Assembly: GCA_019119595.1 (NCBI GenBank)
Contig: DWWS01000049.1
Coordinates: 1-64,000 of the forward strand
Length of the DNA stretch: 64,000 nucleotides
Direction: 5' to 3'
Origin: Candidatus Eisenbergiella merdavium
GTDB lineage: Bacteria > Bacillota > Clostridia > Lachnospirales > Lachnospiraceae
Shown one piece after another: positions 9,479 to 18,569 of the stretch (the stretch's first letter is position 1; every line of letters begins with the position of its first letter). Under the pieces are notes generated by a model. The model had not been told where the DNA came from. It ran no database searches and saw only the letters and a program-made list of their open reading frames with translations. A program made the position numbers and the translations under genes.

Positions 9479-9514
9479 CTTTTTTATGGTCTTTTTTTAT
9501 GGCCTTTTTTATGA
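9479..9514. repeat. Three tandem T-tract repeats
   Basis: Three back-to-back units of the form C-T(6-7)-ATGG/A at 9479-9489, 9491-9502 and 9504-9514, between the DUF5107 stop and the GH36 start. On the transcribed (minus) strand they read as A-tracts. They may tune expression of GH36 or arise from slippage. Confidence 0.6.
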
Positions 9515-9520
9515 ATCCTT

Positions 9521-12500
9521 TTATTTCACCAGCTCCGTATACACCCGGCACATCATATGCGAGGGTTCGATCTGAACCGCCTCCTTCAGGAACTCTGCCG
9601 CCTTTTCGTTGTTTCCAAGGCCGATGTTTCCAAGGGCCATCAGGTAATAGCAGTGCGCCCGGTTTCTCAGGGTATAGTCGTCGTCAAAGATCAGAAACTC
9701 CGGCAGGGATACGGCGAAATACTCGATCTTCACCTGATCCTCCAGATGCCGCTCTCCGTAATCGATCAGACGGTAAAAGCGCGCTCTCGCTTCCCTCACC
9801 TTACCCAGCTTCAGCCAGGCAAGTCCCTGATACAGGATCATATCCGCAGGCTGGTCGTTATAATACATGGCTCCCGCAGGCTCGTCCGTACCAACGGTGG
9901 CACGCGCAAAGCATTCCAGAGCCTCCTCTTTTCTTCCCTGTCCCTCCAGAGCGAGGCCCAGGTGGTAATACACATGATTATCCTTGGTTCCCTCCAGCTT
10001 GCCCTCTCCCAGGTTCTCCGGGTAAACGAGGGCCTTTTTCAGCAGCTCCTCCGCCTTTTCAAACTGCTCCTCCTTCAGGGCCTTCCTTGCCATTTCCAGA
10101 AGGGCGAGCGTATACTGCGTGGTGATCTTTCCTTCTCCGCCCTCCCAGGGATGGAAATGATGTCCCATGATGCACTCGTACGCCTTCTCATGGTTTCCGC
10201 ACAGGTTCACCAGAGTGATATATTCAATGTAAAGATCGTCCCTTCCCTCGACCAGCTCTCTGTGCGCCTCATAGTTTTCCAGCCTCTGCTCAAAGGTCCA
10301 GCCCAGCTTCTTATAAAGCTGATCCAGCTCCAGGAAAATGCGGACGTCGGATGGATTCAAGGAGAACGCCTTTTCCATCTCCGCTTTTGCCCCTGCCGCG
10401 TCATGACATTTGTTATAGTAAGCCAGGGACAGATTCCTGTGGACGGTGGCAAAACCCGGATCCGTCTGCGCGGACAGCTCCCAGAGCCTTACGGATTCCT
10501 CCCACTGGAGCTTATCGTAGAACAGACAGCCCAGATAGTAAGGGGCCTTCGCCGCAGCGCCGTTTTCGATGGCAAAACGGAGCACCCCGATATCCTCCAG
10601 CTTGTTGGGGAAGCAGTAATCGGACGCAGTCTTTTCCGCCTTCTGAAGCAGACCGTCAACAGCCTCTCCCAGCCTGCTTCTGTAGTACGCCTCATAATAA
10701 TACAGCATGGGCTGCTCCTTTGTGCAGGCCCCCAGCAGGGCAGCCGCCTCCTCATACGCGCCGAACTCCGCGTAATCCCGCGCGGTCATCAGGAAATTAT
10801 CCGCAAAATCACGCATTTTTTCATGCAGTGCGGTACGGACTGCGGCAGACGCGTCTGTTCCGACACCGTTCGTTTCCATTCCGGTTCCGCCGACTTCCGC
10901 TCCAGCTTCCAAAAGAAGCGCCTGCTCGTTTCCGGAAAGGAAATCGAAGGGATCCAGAGCCAGGTTTTCCTCCACCCATACGGCGGCCTCCTGCGTTCTT
11001 CCCAGCTTTCTCAGAAGATATGCCTTTAAGCCTCTCGCCTTGATATTATGGGTGTTTTTCACCAGAGCGCGCTCGATATGGGACAGCGCCCTTGTAAGCC
11101 GAAGCTGTGCGGTTCCGGTTCCCGCTGCCCTTCCGGAGGCGGTCATTTCCGCAGCGGCAGCCTTCGCGTCAATGGCCGCAAGATAATAGAAGGACATCTC
11201 CTGCTGCTCGTTGCTCCATGTGGCCTTATAAAATGCGTCGTAGGCCTCCTCATCCCGTCCCTGGTACAGCAGGTTCAGGCCAAGCAGATAGTAGGTCTCG
11301 CTGCTGTAGGGATTGGGATTTCTCTCGATCAGGCGTTTCAGGGCCCTGCGGAAGTACCCTTCCGCCTGTTCAAACGCCCCTCTTCTCATCAAAAGCGCGC
11401 CGTAGGCATTGTTGATGCGGATGTCGCCCGGATCCCGCTTCAGCCCCTCCAGGTAGTAGGGATCGGGAAGGTAGGTGGCATGCCGGTACTGCTCGATATG
11501 AAGCCCGGTCAGATACAGCTCCTCGTTGGTCTGAATCGCCTCCGGATCCTTCGCCGCCTTTGCGGGATCGGGAAGCTTCGGAATCTCCACCGGCTCCGGC
11601 GTATACTCCACCAGGCAGGAGCCGTCCTGGGCGTAAACGGCCACATGAAGCTCCTGCTCCCGCAGTCCATCTGGAGCGCAGCCAGCAGCTTCGCCGCAGG
11701 CCAGTCCCGGCACCGTCACCTTTTTTTCATAGATATCCACGGGGGACAGCTTCACCGTTTCATCGAGCACCACGTTCCCCTTCGCGGTCAGCACCACGCG
11801 GGCGTTCTCCCGAAGACCTGTGGCATAGACGATCACATGGGCCTCGCCCTCCGCCGCGGACAGATGCACCGCCGCCTCGGAGGTGGCGTTTTTCACCTGT
11901 CCCACCGCCTTATAGGGCATAAAATACTGGGTGAAAACCTTCTCCTCAAAGGGCTTCAGCCAGGTGAAGTCGGGCTGGTTGTCCGTAAACACGCCCGTCA
12001 TCAGCTCCACATAAGGGCCGTCCTCATCCGTCAGGTTGCGGTCCCAGGCCTTTCCGAAATCTCCGCAGCCCCAGGTCCACTGCTTTTTGCCGGGAGAAAT
12101 ATGATGATCCGCCACATGCAGGATCCCGGCCCCTTTACCGTAATCGTAGCCGCCCACAAAATCGTATTTGGATTTTTCAGCCATATAGGAGGTGGGAACG
12201 GGGATATTTTTATAGCGGGAAATGTCCACGCCCTCGCTGTAATCCTTTTTGTAATAAACTCCCGTCGCGATGGGGAAACGGGATACGTCTCTCTTGCCGT
12301 GATCCATCACCGCATGCACGTCGGGCGGAAAGACGGACTGGGTGTTGTCGTTGACCGGAACCGCCGGGTTGGCCCACCACAGGAAGGTCTGCGGCATGCT
12401 GGTGCGGTTGTAAAGCTGCCCGATGATCTCGATGTAGGCCTTTCCCGGATACAGGCTGATCTTTGCGATCCCCTTGGTCCCGTACATCTGATCCACGTCA

Positions 12501-12943
12501 TGGAGCAGCACGGAAACGCTGCCGTCCTCATTTTCCAGCGTCACATAATCCACCGGAAGGAAGGTGGTCGGCCTGTGATGCTGCGGCCAGTTGAATTCGA
12601 TCCCGCCGGAGATCCAGGGCCCGGTCAGCCCAACAAGCGCCGGCTTGATCACGTGATTATAATAGACAAAATCATAATCGTTGGTTTTGTCATAGGCTCT
12701 CTGGATCCTGCCGCCAAGCTCCGGCAGCACCATCACCTTCAGATACTCGTTTTCCAGCCAGACGGCCGTATACTCCTTATCCGTCTTTTTTTCACTGATC
12801 TTTTCCACCGTGGGATAGGGATACACCTTTCCGCTGCTCCCCTGGTACACACGCTTATCCAAAAAAATAGGATTTTTTTCCGCCTCACCGATCTCGTATG
12901 TAGGAATCGTGATCTGCTCCGCCCATACTCTTGCCTGACTCAT
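9521..12943 (-). CDS. DUF5107 domain protein with C-terminal TPR repeats
   Basis: A 1140-residue protein often found with glycoside hydrolases. The N-terminal ~400 residues are DUF5107, a galactose-mutarotase-like beta-sandwich (ELGGRIQRAYDKTND; WISGGIEFNWPQHHRPTTF). The remainder, from about residue 490, is alpha-helical with many tetratricopeptide units (EQAEGYFRRALKRL; HYNKCHDAAGAKAEMEKAF-like repeats). There is no signal peptide. The ATG has GGAGG seven bases upstream. It is divergent from an AraC regulator and upstream of GH36, so it is likely induced with galactoside use. Its biochemical role is not established; sugar binding or hydrolysis is inferred from the fold. Confidence 0.85.
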   Translation of the reverse strand: MSQARVWAEQITIPTYEIGEAEKNPIFLDKRVYQGSSGKVYPYPTVEKISEKKTDKEYTAVWLENEYLKVMVLPELGGRIQRAYDKTNDYDFVYYNHVIKPALVGLTGPWISGGIEFNWPQHHRPTTFLPVDYVTLENEDGSVSVLLHDVDQMYGTKGIAKISLYPGKAYIEIIGQLYNRTSMPQTFLWWANPAVPVNDNTQSVFPPDVHAVMDHGKRDVSRFPIATGVYYKKDYSEGVDISRYKNIPVPTSYMAEKSKYDFVGGYDYGKGAGILHVADHHISPGKKQWTWGCGDFGKAWDRNLTDEDGPYVELMTGVFTDNQPDFTWLKPFEEKVFTQYFMPYKAVGQVKNATSEAAVHLSAAEGEAHVIVYATGLRENARVVLTAKGNVVLDETVKLSPVDIYEKKVTVPGLACGEAAGCAPDGLREQELHVAVYAQDGSCLVEYTPEPVEIPKLPDPAKAAKDPEAIQTNEELYLTGLHIEQYRHATYLPDPYYLEGLKRDPGDIRINNAYGALLMRRGAFEQAEGYFRRALKRLIERNPNPYSSETYYLLGLNLLYQGRDEEAYDAFYKATWSNEQQEMSFYYLAAIDAKAAAAEMTASGRAAGTGTAQLRLTRALSHIERALVKNTHNIKARGLKAYLLRKLGRTQEAAVWVEENLALDPFDFLSGNEQALLLEAGAEVGGTGMETNGVGTDASAAVRTALHEKMRDFADNFLMTARDYAEFGAYEEAAALLGACTKEQPMLYYYEAYYRSRLGEAVDGLLQKAEKTASDYCFPNKLEDIGVLRFAIENGAAAKAPYYLGCLFYDKLQWEESVRLWELSAQTDPGFATVHRNLSLAYYNKCHDAAGAKAEMEKAFSLNPSDVRIFLELDQLYKKLGWTFEQRLENYEAHRELVEGRDDLYIEYITLVNLCGNHEKAYECIMGHHFHPWEGGEGKITTQYTLALLEMARKALKEEQFEKAEELLKKALVYPENLGEGKLEGTKDNHVYYHLGLALEGQGRKEEALECFARATVGTDEPAGAMYYNDQPADMILYQGLAWLKLGKVREARARFYRLIDYGERHLEDQVKIEYFAVSLPEFLIFDDDYTLRNRAHCYYLMALGNIGLGNNEKAAEFLKEAVQIEPSHMMCRVYTELVK

Positions 12944-13217
12944 GGGAATACCTCCGTTTTTTGAAATTCTGCTTTGCTTCGGGCTGCGGCTTCCGGCCGT
13001 TCCCTTCCCGGGATCCCGCCGCCGGAAGCGCTGTCCGTTGTTTTCCTATGATGGTATTGTATCCTGTAAGCCTCTGGAAATCATTCCTGTGATTTGCTCT
13101 CTGATTTAGATTTTTTGCTATTGTGTTTTTCCCTTCTTACAGGTATGATGGAAGCAGAAGCGGAACCCCTTTGCGCCCGTTCCCGGGCGTCCCTTACTTT
13201 TTTCGGAGGCAGCCCTT

Positions 13218-14063
13218 ATGAAATCCTGCGAAGAGCTTGTCGCTCCCGTATCCGACTACTTCATCTATTCCCCCAGCCGCATGGCGCAGGAAATGTTTCT
13301 GTATCCGCTGCAGTGCGGCCTGTTTTCCTATCTGCCCGGCTACTCCCTCACCAGAGAATCCTTCGACAGCTTTCTGCTGATGTACATTCAGAAGGGCGAG
13401 CTGGAGCTGACCTTTGAAGGCCGAACCCTTCAGGCATCCGCCGGACAGTTCATTCTGATCGACTGCTACAAAAAGCACGCTTATTCCACCCGCACCGGCT
13501 GGGAATGTCTCTGGTGCCATTTTGACGGCGTCACCGCCCGTTCCTATTATAAAAATATCGTAAACCGGCTGGGAAACCTGTTTTCCCTTCCGGACGTCCA
13601 CCCGGTTTTAAACGATCTCACCGCCATTCTGAAAATTTTTTATCACGGGAACGTGGTTCAGGAACCTCTTCTTTCCAGATATTTGACGGATATTCTGACA
13701 GAATTCCTGCTCTTTTCTCCGGAGGGAGGCAGTCAGCGCGCCTATGCGGACATGGCGGAGCGGACCATCACCTACATCAACGAGCATTTTTCCCGGGATG
13801 TTTCCATCTCCGAGCTTGCCGCCCTTGCCGGCTTAAGCCAGTATCATTTCATCCGCACCTTCAAAAAGGAGACCGGCTTTACCCCGCATGAATATCTGGT
13901 CAATACCCGGCTCGCCACCGCCAGATATCTGCTGAAAAACACCCGCCTTCCCGTGAAGGACATCTGCTTCAACACCGGCTTTTCCTGCGAAAGCGTGTTC
14001 TGCAGCGCCTTTAAAAAGCGCCAGGGCATGACGCCCGCGCAATATCGGGCCCTTGCGCAGTGA
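13218..14063 (+). CDS. AraC-family transcriptional regulator (cupin plus HTH)
   Basis: A 281-residue sugar-type AraC activator. The N-terminal half is a cupin-like effector domain (GELELTFEGRTLQASAGQFILIDCYKKHAY). The C-terminal ~100 residues hold two helix-turn-helix motifs (ISELAALAGLSQYHFIRTFKKETG; VKDICFNTGFSCESVFCSAFKKRQGMTPAQYR). GGAGG lies nine bases before the ATG. It is divergent from the DUF5107-GH36 operon across a 274-base gap, the typical layout for an activator of that operon. I did not find a convincing -35/-10 pair in the gap, which would fit activator-dependent expression. Confidence 0.93.
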   Translation: MKSCEELVAPVSDYFIYSPSRMAQEMFLYPLQCGLFSYLPGYSLTRESFDSFLLMYIQKGELELTFEGRTLQASAGQFILIDCYKKHAYSTRTGWECLWCHFDGVTARSYYKNIVNRLGNLFSLPDVHPVLNDLTAILKIFYHGNVVQEPLLSRYLTDILTEFLLFSPEGGSQRAYADMAERTITYINEHFSRDVSISELAALAGLSQYHFIRTFKKETGFTPHEYLVNTRLATARYLLKNTRLPVKDICFNTGFSCESVFCSAFKKRQGMTPAQYRALAQ

Positions 14064-14112
14064 TGGCAATTCATTCGGAAGGGCAGGGCGGGAAAACATG
14101 GGATGATTCCGC

Positions 14113-15108
14113 TCATTTTATTTCTTCTGTTCTTTCGGTATTCTGAAGAAACATTTCCGCCTTTCCTTCTGGCAGGGCGAATTTCTCTATAAGCTTTTTT
14201 CGGATAATCCCGTCCGTCACGCCGCACTCCCGCAGGGCTGAGACCATCCCGCGGATTCCTTTTTCCACTCCCTTTTTCATTCCTTTTTTCATTCCAATCT
14301 CGATTCCATCCTCTTTGATGCCCTCCAGTGCCTCACACATGTTATAGCTTTCTCCTACACGGTAAGCCTCCGCATCCTCCATCAGCTTTCTGTTGTTCGT
14401 CATGACTGATATCACCTCCATCGTCTCCCGGTCCAGCGACCGGTATGCTTCTCTTCCGTTTACCAGCTCCGTCAGCTTCTTCTTGTCCCTCCGGTACGGC
14501 AGGATCTCCAGCACCTCTCTCAGTGAGGTGCGGAAATTTTCGTAATCCAGCGGGCGGTTCCCACGAACCAGCGCAAAGGAATAGTCCTGGAAGCAGGCAC
14601 GGAAATCCTCCGGCCCGTCCCCGAAATCCATCATCCCTCCAAGGCTCACAGGCCCGTCCCATTCTTCCATCCCGTGGTACAGACAGATGGTGTAGACCGG
14701 ATGCAGCCTGTCGCTTTTCAGCAGGCGGCAGAGACGTTCCGACGGCGTCCGGTACGCTCCTGTCCGGTCGTTTGCGGCCTGAATCCTGCGCATCTGCTTC
14801 AGGTACTCCTGCACATCGTAATTCATACAGCGAAGCGGCATGCTGTAGTCCACCAGTTCCTGGGCCTCCAGCGCCAGGATCCGCAGCGTCCCTCCATCCC
14901 GCAGGCGCTTTTTTACATCCCGGAACCTGGCGCGGTAGGCTGCATTCCCTTTTTTATCCCCGCTCCGCTGAGTGTAGCGCTCCGAAGCGTCCTCCAACTG
15001 CCCCGGATTGATCACCTGCCGCCCGCCGAACAGGGTGGCGTTATACAGATCCGCGAATCTTTCATTGTCGTCAAAATAGTCGAGAAGTACATCGTTCTGT
15101 TTTCCCAA
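14113..15108 (-). CDS. Rpn-family recombination-promoting nuclease / putative transposase (copy 1)
   Basis: 331 residues with a TTG start behind GGAAAGGAAG. The N-terminus (LLDYFDDNERFADLYNATLFGG) and central segment (LALEAQELVDYSMPLRCMNYD) match the PD-(D/E)XK-type Rpn/PDDEXK_2 family, whose E. coli members are RecA-independent recombination nucleases. The C-terminus has a lysine/glycine repeat (GMKKGMKKGVEKG) common in the family. Two relatives lie elsewhere in this window, at 47183-48157 (close) and 54805-55866 (more distant). It stands alone, convergent with the AraC gene. Confidence 0.8.
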   Translation of the reverse strand: MGKQNDVLLDYFDDNERFADLYNATLFGGRQVINPGQLEDASERYTQRSGDKKGNAAYRARFRDVKKRLRDGGTLRILALEAQELVDYSMPLRCMNYDVQEYLKQMRRIQAANDRTGAYRTPSERLCRLLKSDRLHPVYTICLYHGMEEWDGPVSLGGMMDFGDGPEDFRACFQDYSFALVRGNRPLDYENFRTSLREVLEILPYRRDKKKLTELVNGREAYRSLDRETMEVISVMTNNRKLMEDAEAYRVGESYNMCEALEGIKEDGIEIGMKKGMKKGVEKGIRGMVSALRECGVTDGIIRKKLIEKFALPEGKAEMFLQNTERTEEIK

Positions 15109-15321
15109 TAAAACTTCCTTTCCCGGCTTGGCATATCCGGCATGTGCCTGCCGCTGCTGCGCGTTATGATGGTTTTATACCGTTCTGTTTGCATAAAACT
15201 GCCGGAACGCTGTTTTGTTTTCATCCTTTTGTCTGTTTTGGAGATTCTTCGCTCAGGAGATTTCTCAATGAATGCGGCAGAAATGCCAGATTAAAACAGA
15301 TCGCTCAGATGTGTTGTATCT

Positions 15322-15350
15322 ATCGTATGCCTCTGACGGCGGTTTGTCAA
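15322..15350 (-). promoter_or_regulatory. Promoter of Rpn-family copy 1
   Basis: TTGACA (15345-15350) and TACGAT (15322-15327) on the minus strand with 17-base spacing. It implies a leader of about 200 bases. It is back to back with the plus-strand promoter at 15389-15417. Confidence 0.6.
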
Positions 15351-15388
15351 TTTCTTTTTTTCGGGAAAATGGGGAAAGTGAAAAAAAT

Positions 15389-15417
15389 TTGATATCTCCC
15401 GCAAAATCCAATATAAT
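15389..15417 (+). promoter_or_regulatory. Promoter of the MBL-fold hydrolase gene
   Basis: TTGATA (15389-15394), 17 bases, TATAAT (15412-15417), followed 40 bases later by the start codon. Excellent match to the vegetative consensus. Confidence 0.75.
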
Positions 15418-15456
15418 GACTGATAACGATAAAAGAAAGAAGGTGGAAGTCCTCCC

Positions 15457-16203
15457 ATGACGAAAAACGAAGCGCCGACTCTCATTCAAAGTGGAAAACC
15501 GATCATAAAGATCACATATATCGGGCACAGCGGATTTCTGGCAGAGACGGAGCGGACGCTTCTGCTCTTTGACTATTACCGGGGAGATCTTCCTCCGCTT
15601 GCGGAAAACAAGCCGCTGTACGTTTTTGCCAGCCACCGGCATGGGGATCATTTTAATCCTCAGGTATTTGGCCTGACAGAGAAGCATCCGCAGACGCGCT
15701 GCATCTTTTCCCGGGATATCTGGCGCAGCCGGGTGCCGGAGGCGCTGCGGGAAGGGCTGGTGTCCCTGAAGCCGCGGCAGCAGTGGCAGGATGAGCTGCT
15801 TGCAGTAACAACCCTCAAGTCCACCGACGAGGGCGTGGCCTTCCTGGTGGAGACGGATGGGATGACCCTTTATCACGCGGGAGATCTGAACGACTGGCGT
15901 TGGGAGGGTGAGCCGGAGAGCTGGAACCGGCAGATGCAGGAAAATTACCGGAAGAACCTGGAGCCGCTTCGGGGCCGCAGCATCGACGCGGCCTTCGTGC
16001 CTCTGGATCCCCGCCAGGGAAAGGATTACTGCCTTGGGATGGATCATTTCCTGGAGACGGCCCGCGTCCGGAAGGTATTTCCCATGCACTGCTGGGAGGA
16101 TTACGGCATCATTGACCGGTGGTTTGACGAGCATCCGGACAGCCCCTTCCGGGATTGTGTGGTAAAGATCCGCAGACGGGGAGAAACCTTCACGGTGTTA
16201 TGA
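15457..16203 (+). CDS. MBL-fold metal-dependent hydrolase (UlaG-like)
   Basis: A 248-residue metallo-beta-lactamase-fold enzyme. The metal-binding motif is at residues 60-65 (HRHGDH), with further candidate ligands in TLYHAGDLNDW and FPMHCWEDYG. The opening ITYIGHSGFLAE and compact size match the UlaG/YtnP-like branch of cytoplasmic hydrolases; the substrate cannot be told. It has its own promoter. Its stop codon overlaps the reading frame of a glyoxalase remnant, so its last codons may have been joined to foreign sequence. Confidence 0.85.
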   Translation: MTKNEAPTLIQSGKPIIKITYIGHSGFLAETERTLLLFDYYRGDLPPLAENKPLYVFASHRHGDHFNPQVFGLTEKHPQTRCIFSRDIWRSRVPEALREGLVSLKPRQQWQDELLAVTTLKSTDEGVAFLVETDGMTLYHAGDLNDWRWEGEPESWNRQMQENYRKNLEPLRGRSIDAAFVPLDPRQGKDYCLGMDHFLETARVRKVFPMHCWEDYGIIDRWFDEHPDSPFRDCVVKIRRRGETFTVL

Positions 16204-16369
16204 TCTTGGGGACAACGAGATCCATCTGGCCTTTGTCACCGACGACATGGAGGCCGCCCACAAAAAGCACGCGCAGATGGGCTGCATCTGTTTTGAAAAT
16301 CCGGAAATGGGGATTTACTTCATCAATGATCCTGACGGATACTGGCTGGAGATCGTTCCTGCGAAATGA
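16199..16369 (+). pseudogene. Glyoxalase I (VOC family) C-terminal remnant
   Basis: A 56-codon frame without a start of its own reads YDLGDNEIHLAFVTDDMEA... and ends in FINDPDGYWLEIVPAK. Both pieces match the C-terminal half of lactoylglutathione lyase: the YDLG.. strand, the metal-ligand Glu in DPDGYWLEI, and the normal C-terminus. The N-terminal domain is absent because the MBL gene abuts it. I read it as a truncated, non-functional gene left by a deletion. Confidence 0.8.
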
Positions 16370-16374
16370 AAAAC

Positions 16375-16426
16375 GAGGGTACCGCAAAATCATCCGTCCG
16401 GGTTATAGGGCGATACCCTCCTTTTA
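16375..16426. terminator. Bidirectional terminator between VOC remnant and GH2 gene
   Basis: Stem GAGGGTACCGC (16375-16385) with GCGATACCCTC (16410-16420), one mismatch, followed by CTTTT on the plus strand and by TTTTT on the minus strand. It sits between convergent genes. Confidence 0.6.
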
Positions 16427-16504
16427 TCATACGCCGGAATCCGGCCGGAATCTTCGCGTTTATGATTCCGGCCCAGATTTTGGCGTCGCAGTCTTTTGTA
16501 TTCC

Positions 16505-18556
16505 TCACAGTCCGGTATTTTCCCGAAGGTCATATACCCCGGCGCAGTCCCCTGTGGGGCGGTAAAGGGCTGCCGCAGCGGCTCCCTCCGCGGGAATGCG
16601 TATGGTCTCTCCGGGACGCAAGCGCTCAAGGAACGCCCCTCCCAGCTTATTACCATGCTCGTCCCTCAGCTCCACCCGGTAACCGCGCATCCCATAACAG
16701 GGCAGATCGTTCCGGCAGGAAATGGCAAGCTGTCCTGCTTCCCATTTCAGCGCGAAGGGAGCGCACTCCCTCTGCACCGCATAGTAGGAGGGCTTGGGAT
16801 GGCCGTCCATGGTGACGGAGCCGTGCACCCGGCGTCTGTATTTTCCCGCGCCGTCCTCGCCCATCTGGGTCCGGTAATCGTTCAGGCAGAAATAAATGGT
16901 TCCCGTGATCTCCTCATGCGCCCGGTAGGCCTGCATTTTTTCCTGAAAAATCTGTTCCCGTCTGGCATCTCCTCCGGGAAAAGCGGGCTCGCACAGACCG
17001 AACTCCGAAGGCACCACCGCCCTTCCCGGATTGTCGCCGATCAGCCTGTCAAGCTCCGCATGCTCGTCCTTTTCCCCATGCCAGGTGCCGATATAATCGT
17101 TGATCATCAGGATATCTCCGTCCCCGGTTCCGTCCGTCAGGCCGTTTTCAAACCAGGTGTTGCTCACATAATCGGCGCACCGGTCCGCATCCAGGCGATG
17201 GGAATACGCGACGGCCTCCCGGATATATCGGATGGTCTCCTCCGTCTGGGCGCAGAGCTCGTTTCCCACGCCCCAGGCGATCACACAGGGATGGTTTCTG
17301 TGGGCGGCGATCATTTCCTCAAGCTGGAACAGGGCAATGTCCCGCTGCAGCTTTCCCGCCTTTTCCGGATCCGGCCCCCAGAAGGGAATCTCCTCCTGTA
17401 CCAGCATTCCGTGGCGGTCGCACCAGTCCAGAATAAAGTCGTCCTGCTGCCAGTGAAATCTTGTGAACACGCAGTTGCTTTCCTTCAGCAGCCGGAGCAT
17501 TTTTTCCATCTGCTCCTCAGTCTCCGCGTTTCCGTATGCCGGATCGGAGCCGGGCATCCATTCCGTGCCGCACAGGCGTACCCGCTCACCGTTCAGGTAA
17601 AAGGAGCTTCCCTCCACATGAAAATCCCGGAAGCCGAACAGGGTCTCTTCCTCATCCTCCACCTTTTCTCCCCTTCGCAGCTCCATGCGGAGGCGGTAAA
17701 GCGAAGGGCGGTCAAAATGCCAGTAATCCACCTTCTCAAGAAGCCTCTCCGGAATAGAAAGAAGCGTGACCTCTCCCGCCGCTTCTGCCTTTCCTGTCTC
17801 TGCCTCTCCTGTCTCCTTCGTCCGCCTCATAGCAGCCTTACAGGGCTCTTCTCCCCGAAGCAGGGCTTCCTTTTCTCCCTCCCGGAAAAGCTCCCAGCAA
17901 AGGTTCAGCCCCTCCGGCATTCTCTGTCCTTCCGCCGCCTTCTGCTCCGCCGGAATTCCCGCAGGGCCGTTCAGCCGCACCCTTGCGCCCCATATTGCCG
18001 GGCCGTTTTCTGCAGCCGGACCGTTTTCTGCAGCCAGGACATTTTCCGCCGCCTGACCGGCGCGTCCCGGCTGCAGCAGGACAGGGCGGGCCGTCACCTC
18101 CGGCCGCTCCAGAAAATACTCTCCCGTTACAAGCAGGCTTACGCCCCGGATCAAACCGCCATCGTCCGCCCAGTCAAAGCTTCTCTGAAAAGGCAGAAGC
18201 TCCTGCGTAAACTCGTTGTTCACCCGAACGGCGATCCGGTTTTCCTCTCCGTACTTCAAGAGCCCTGTCAGCTCCACCGTAAAGGGCGTATAGCCGGAGC
18301 AGCTGTGTCTTCCGGCCTCTGTTCCGTTCACATAAACCACCGCACTGTGATAGACGGCGCCGAAGCGCACCCGCACCCTTTTTCCCTGCCAGTTCCGAGG
18401 CACCGTAAGGATATGCTCATACCAGGCATTTCCCCGGTATTCCTCCAGTCCCTCCATGATGCTCCAGGTATGAGGAAGCGTCACCCGCTTCCCCTCCTTC
18501 AGGCAGTCCGCTCCGTCTCCTGCGGCAAACGTCCATTCTTTCAGCTCCCTGATCAT
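16505..18556 (-). CDS. Glycoside hydrolase family 2 (beta-galactosidase-like)
   Basis: A retaining exo-glycosidase of 683 residues. The start at 18556 (MIRELKEW) has AGGAGG eight bases upstream and follows the previous gene's stop by 13 bases. Domains in order are the sugar-binding jelly roll, an Ig-like domain and a TIM barrel. The acid/base Glu is near residue 433 (GVGNELCAQT) and the nucleophile Glu near 518 (VVPSEFGL). There is no signal peptide. The Ig-like domain carries unusual low-complexity insertions (AAENGPAAENGPA; ETGEAETGKAEAAGE). Beta-galactosidase is the likely activity given the galactan setting; beta-glucuronidase is possible. Confidence 0.87.
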   Translation of the reverse strand: MIRELKEWTFAAGDGADCLKEGKRVTLPHTWSIMEGLEEYRGNAWYEHILTVPRNWQGKRVRVRFGAVYHSAVVYVNGTEAGRHSCSGYTPFTVELTGLLKYGEENRIAVRVNNEFTQELLPFQRSFDWADDGGLIRGVSLLVTGEYFLERPEVTARPVLLQPGRAGQAAENVLAAENGPAAENGPAIWGARVRLNGPAGIPAEQKAAEGQRMPEGLNLCWELFREGEKEALLRGEEPCKAAMRRTKETGEAETGKAEAAGEVTLLSIPERLLEKVDYWHFDRPSLYRLRMELRRGEKVEDEEETLFGFRDFHVEGSSFYLNGERVRLCGTEWMPGSDPAYGNAETEEQMEKMLRLLKESNCVFTRFHWQQDDFILDWCDRHGMLVQEEIPFWGPDPEKAGKLQRDIALFQLEEMIAAHRNHPCVIAWGVGNELCAQTEETIRYIREAVAYSHRLDADRCADYVSNTWFENGLTDGTGDGDILMINDYIGTWHGEKDEHAELDRLIGDNPGRAVVPSEFGLCEPAFPGGDARREQIFQEKMQAYRAHEEITGTIYFCLNDYRTQMGEDGAGKYRRRVHGSVTMDGHPKPSYYAVQRECAPFALKWEAGQLAISCRNDLPCYGMRGYRVELRDEHGNKLGGAFLERLRPGETIRIPAEGAAAAALYRPTGDCAGVYDLRENTGL

Positions 18557-18569
18557 CCGCTTTTCCTCC

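Noticed and set aside
11048-12964. Long plus-strand open frame opposite the DUF5107 gene (638 codons)
   Set aside because: It is a shadow of the GC-rich codon pattern on the other strand; the minus-strand frame has clear domains and a ribosome site.
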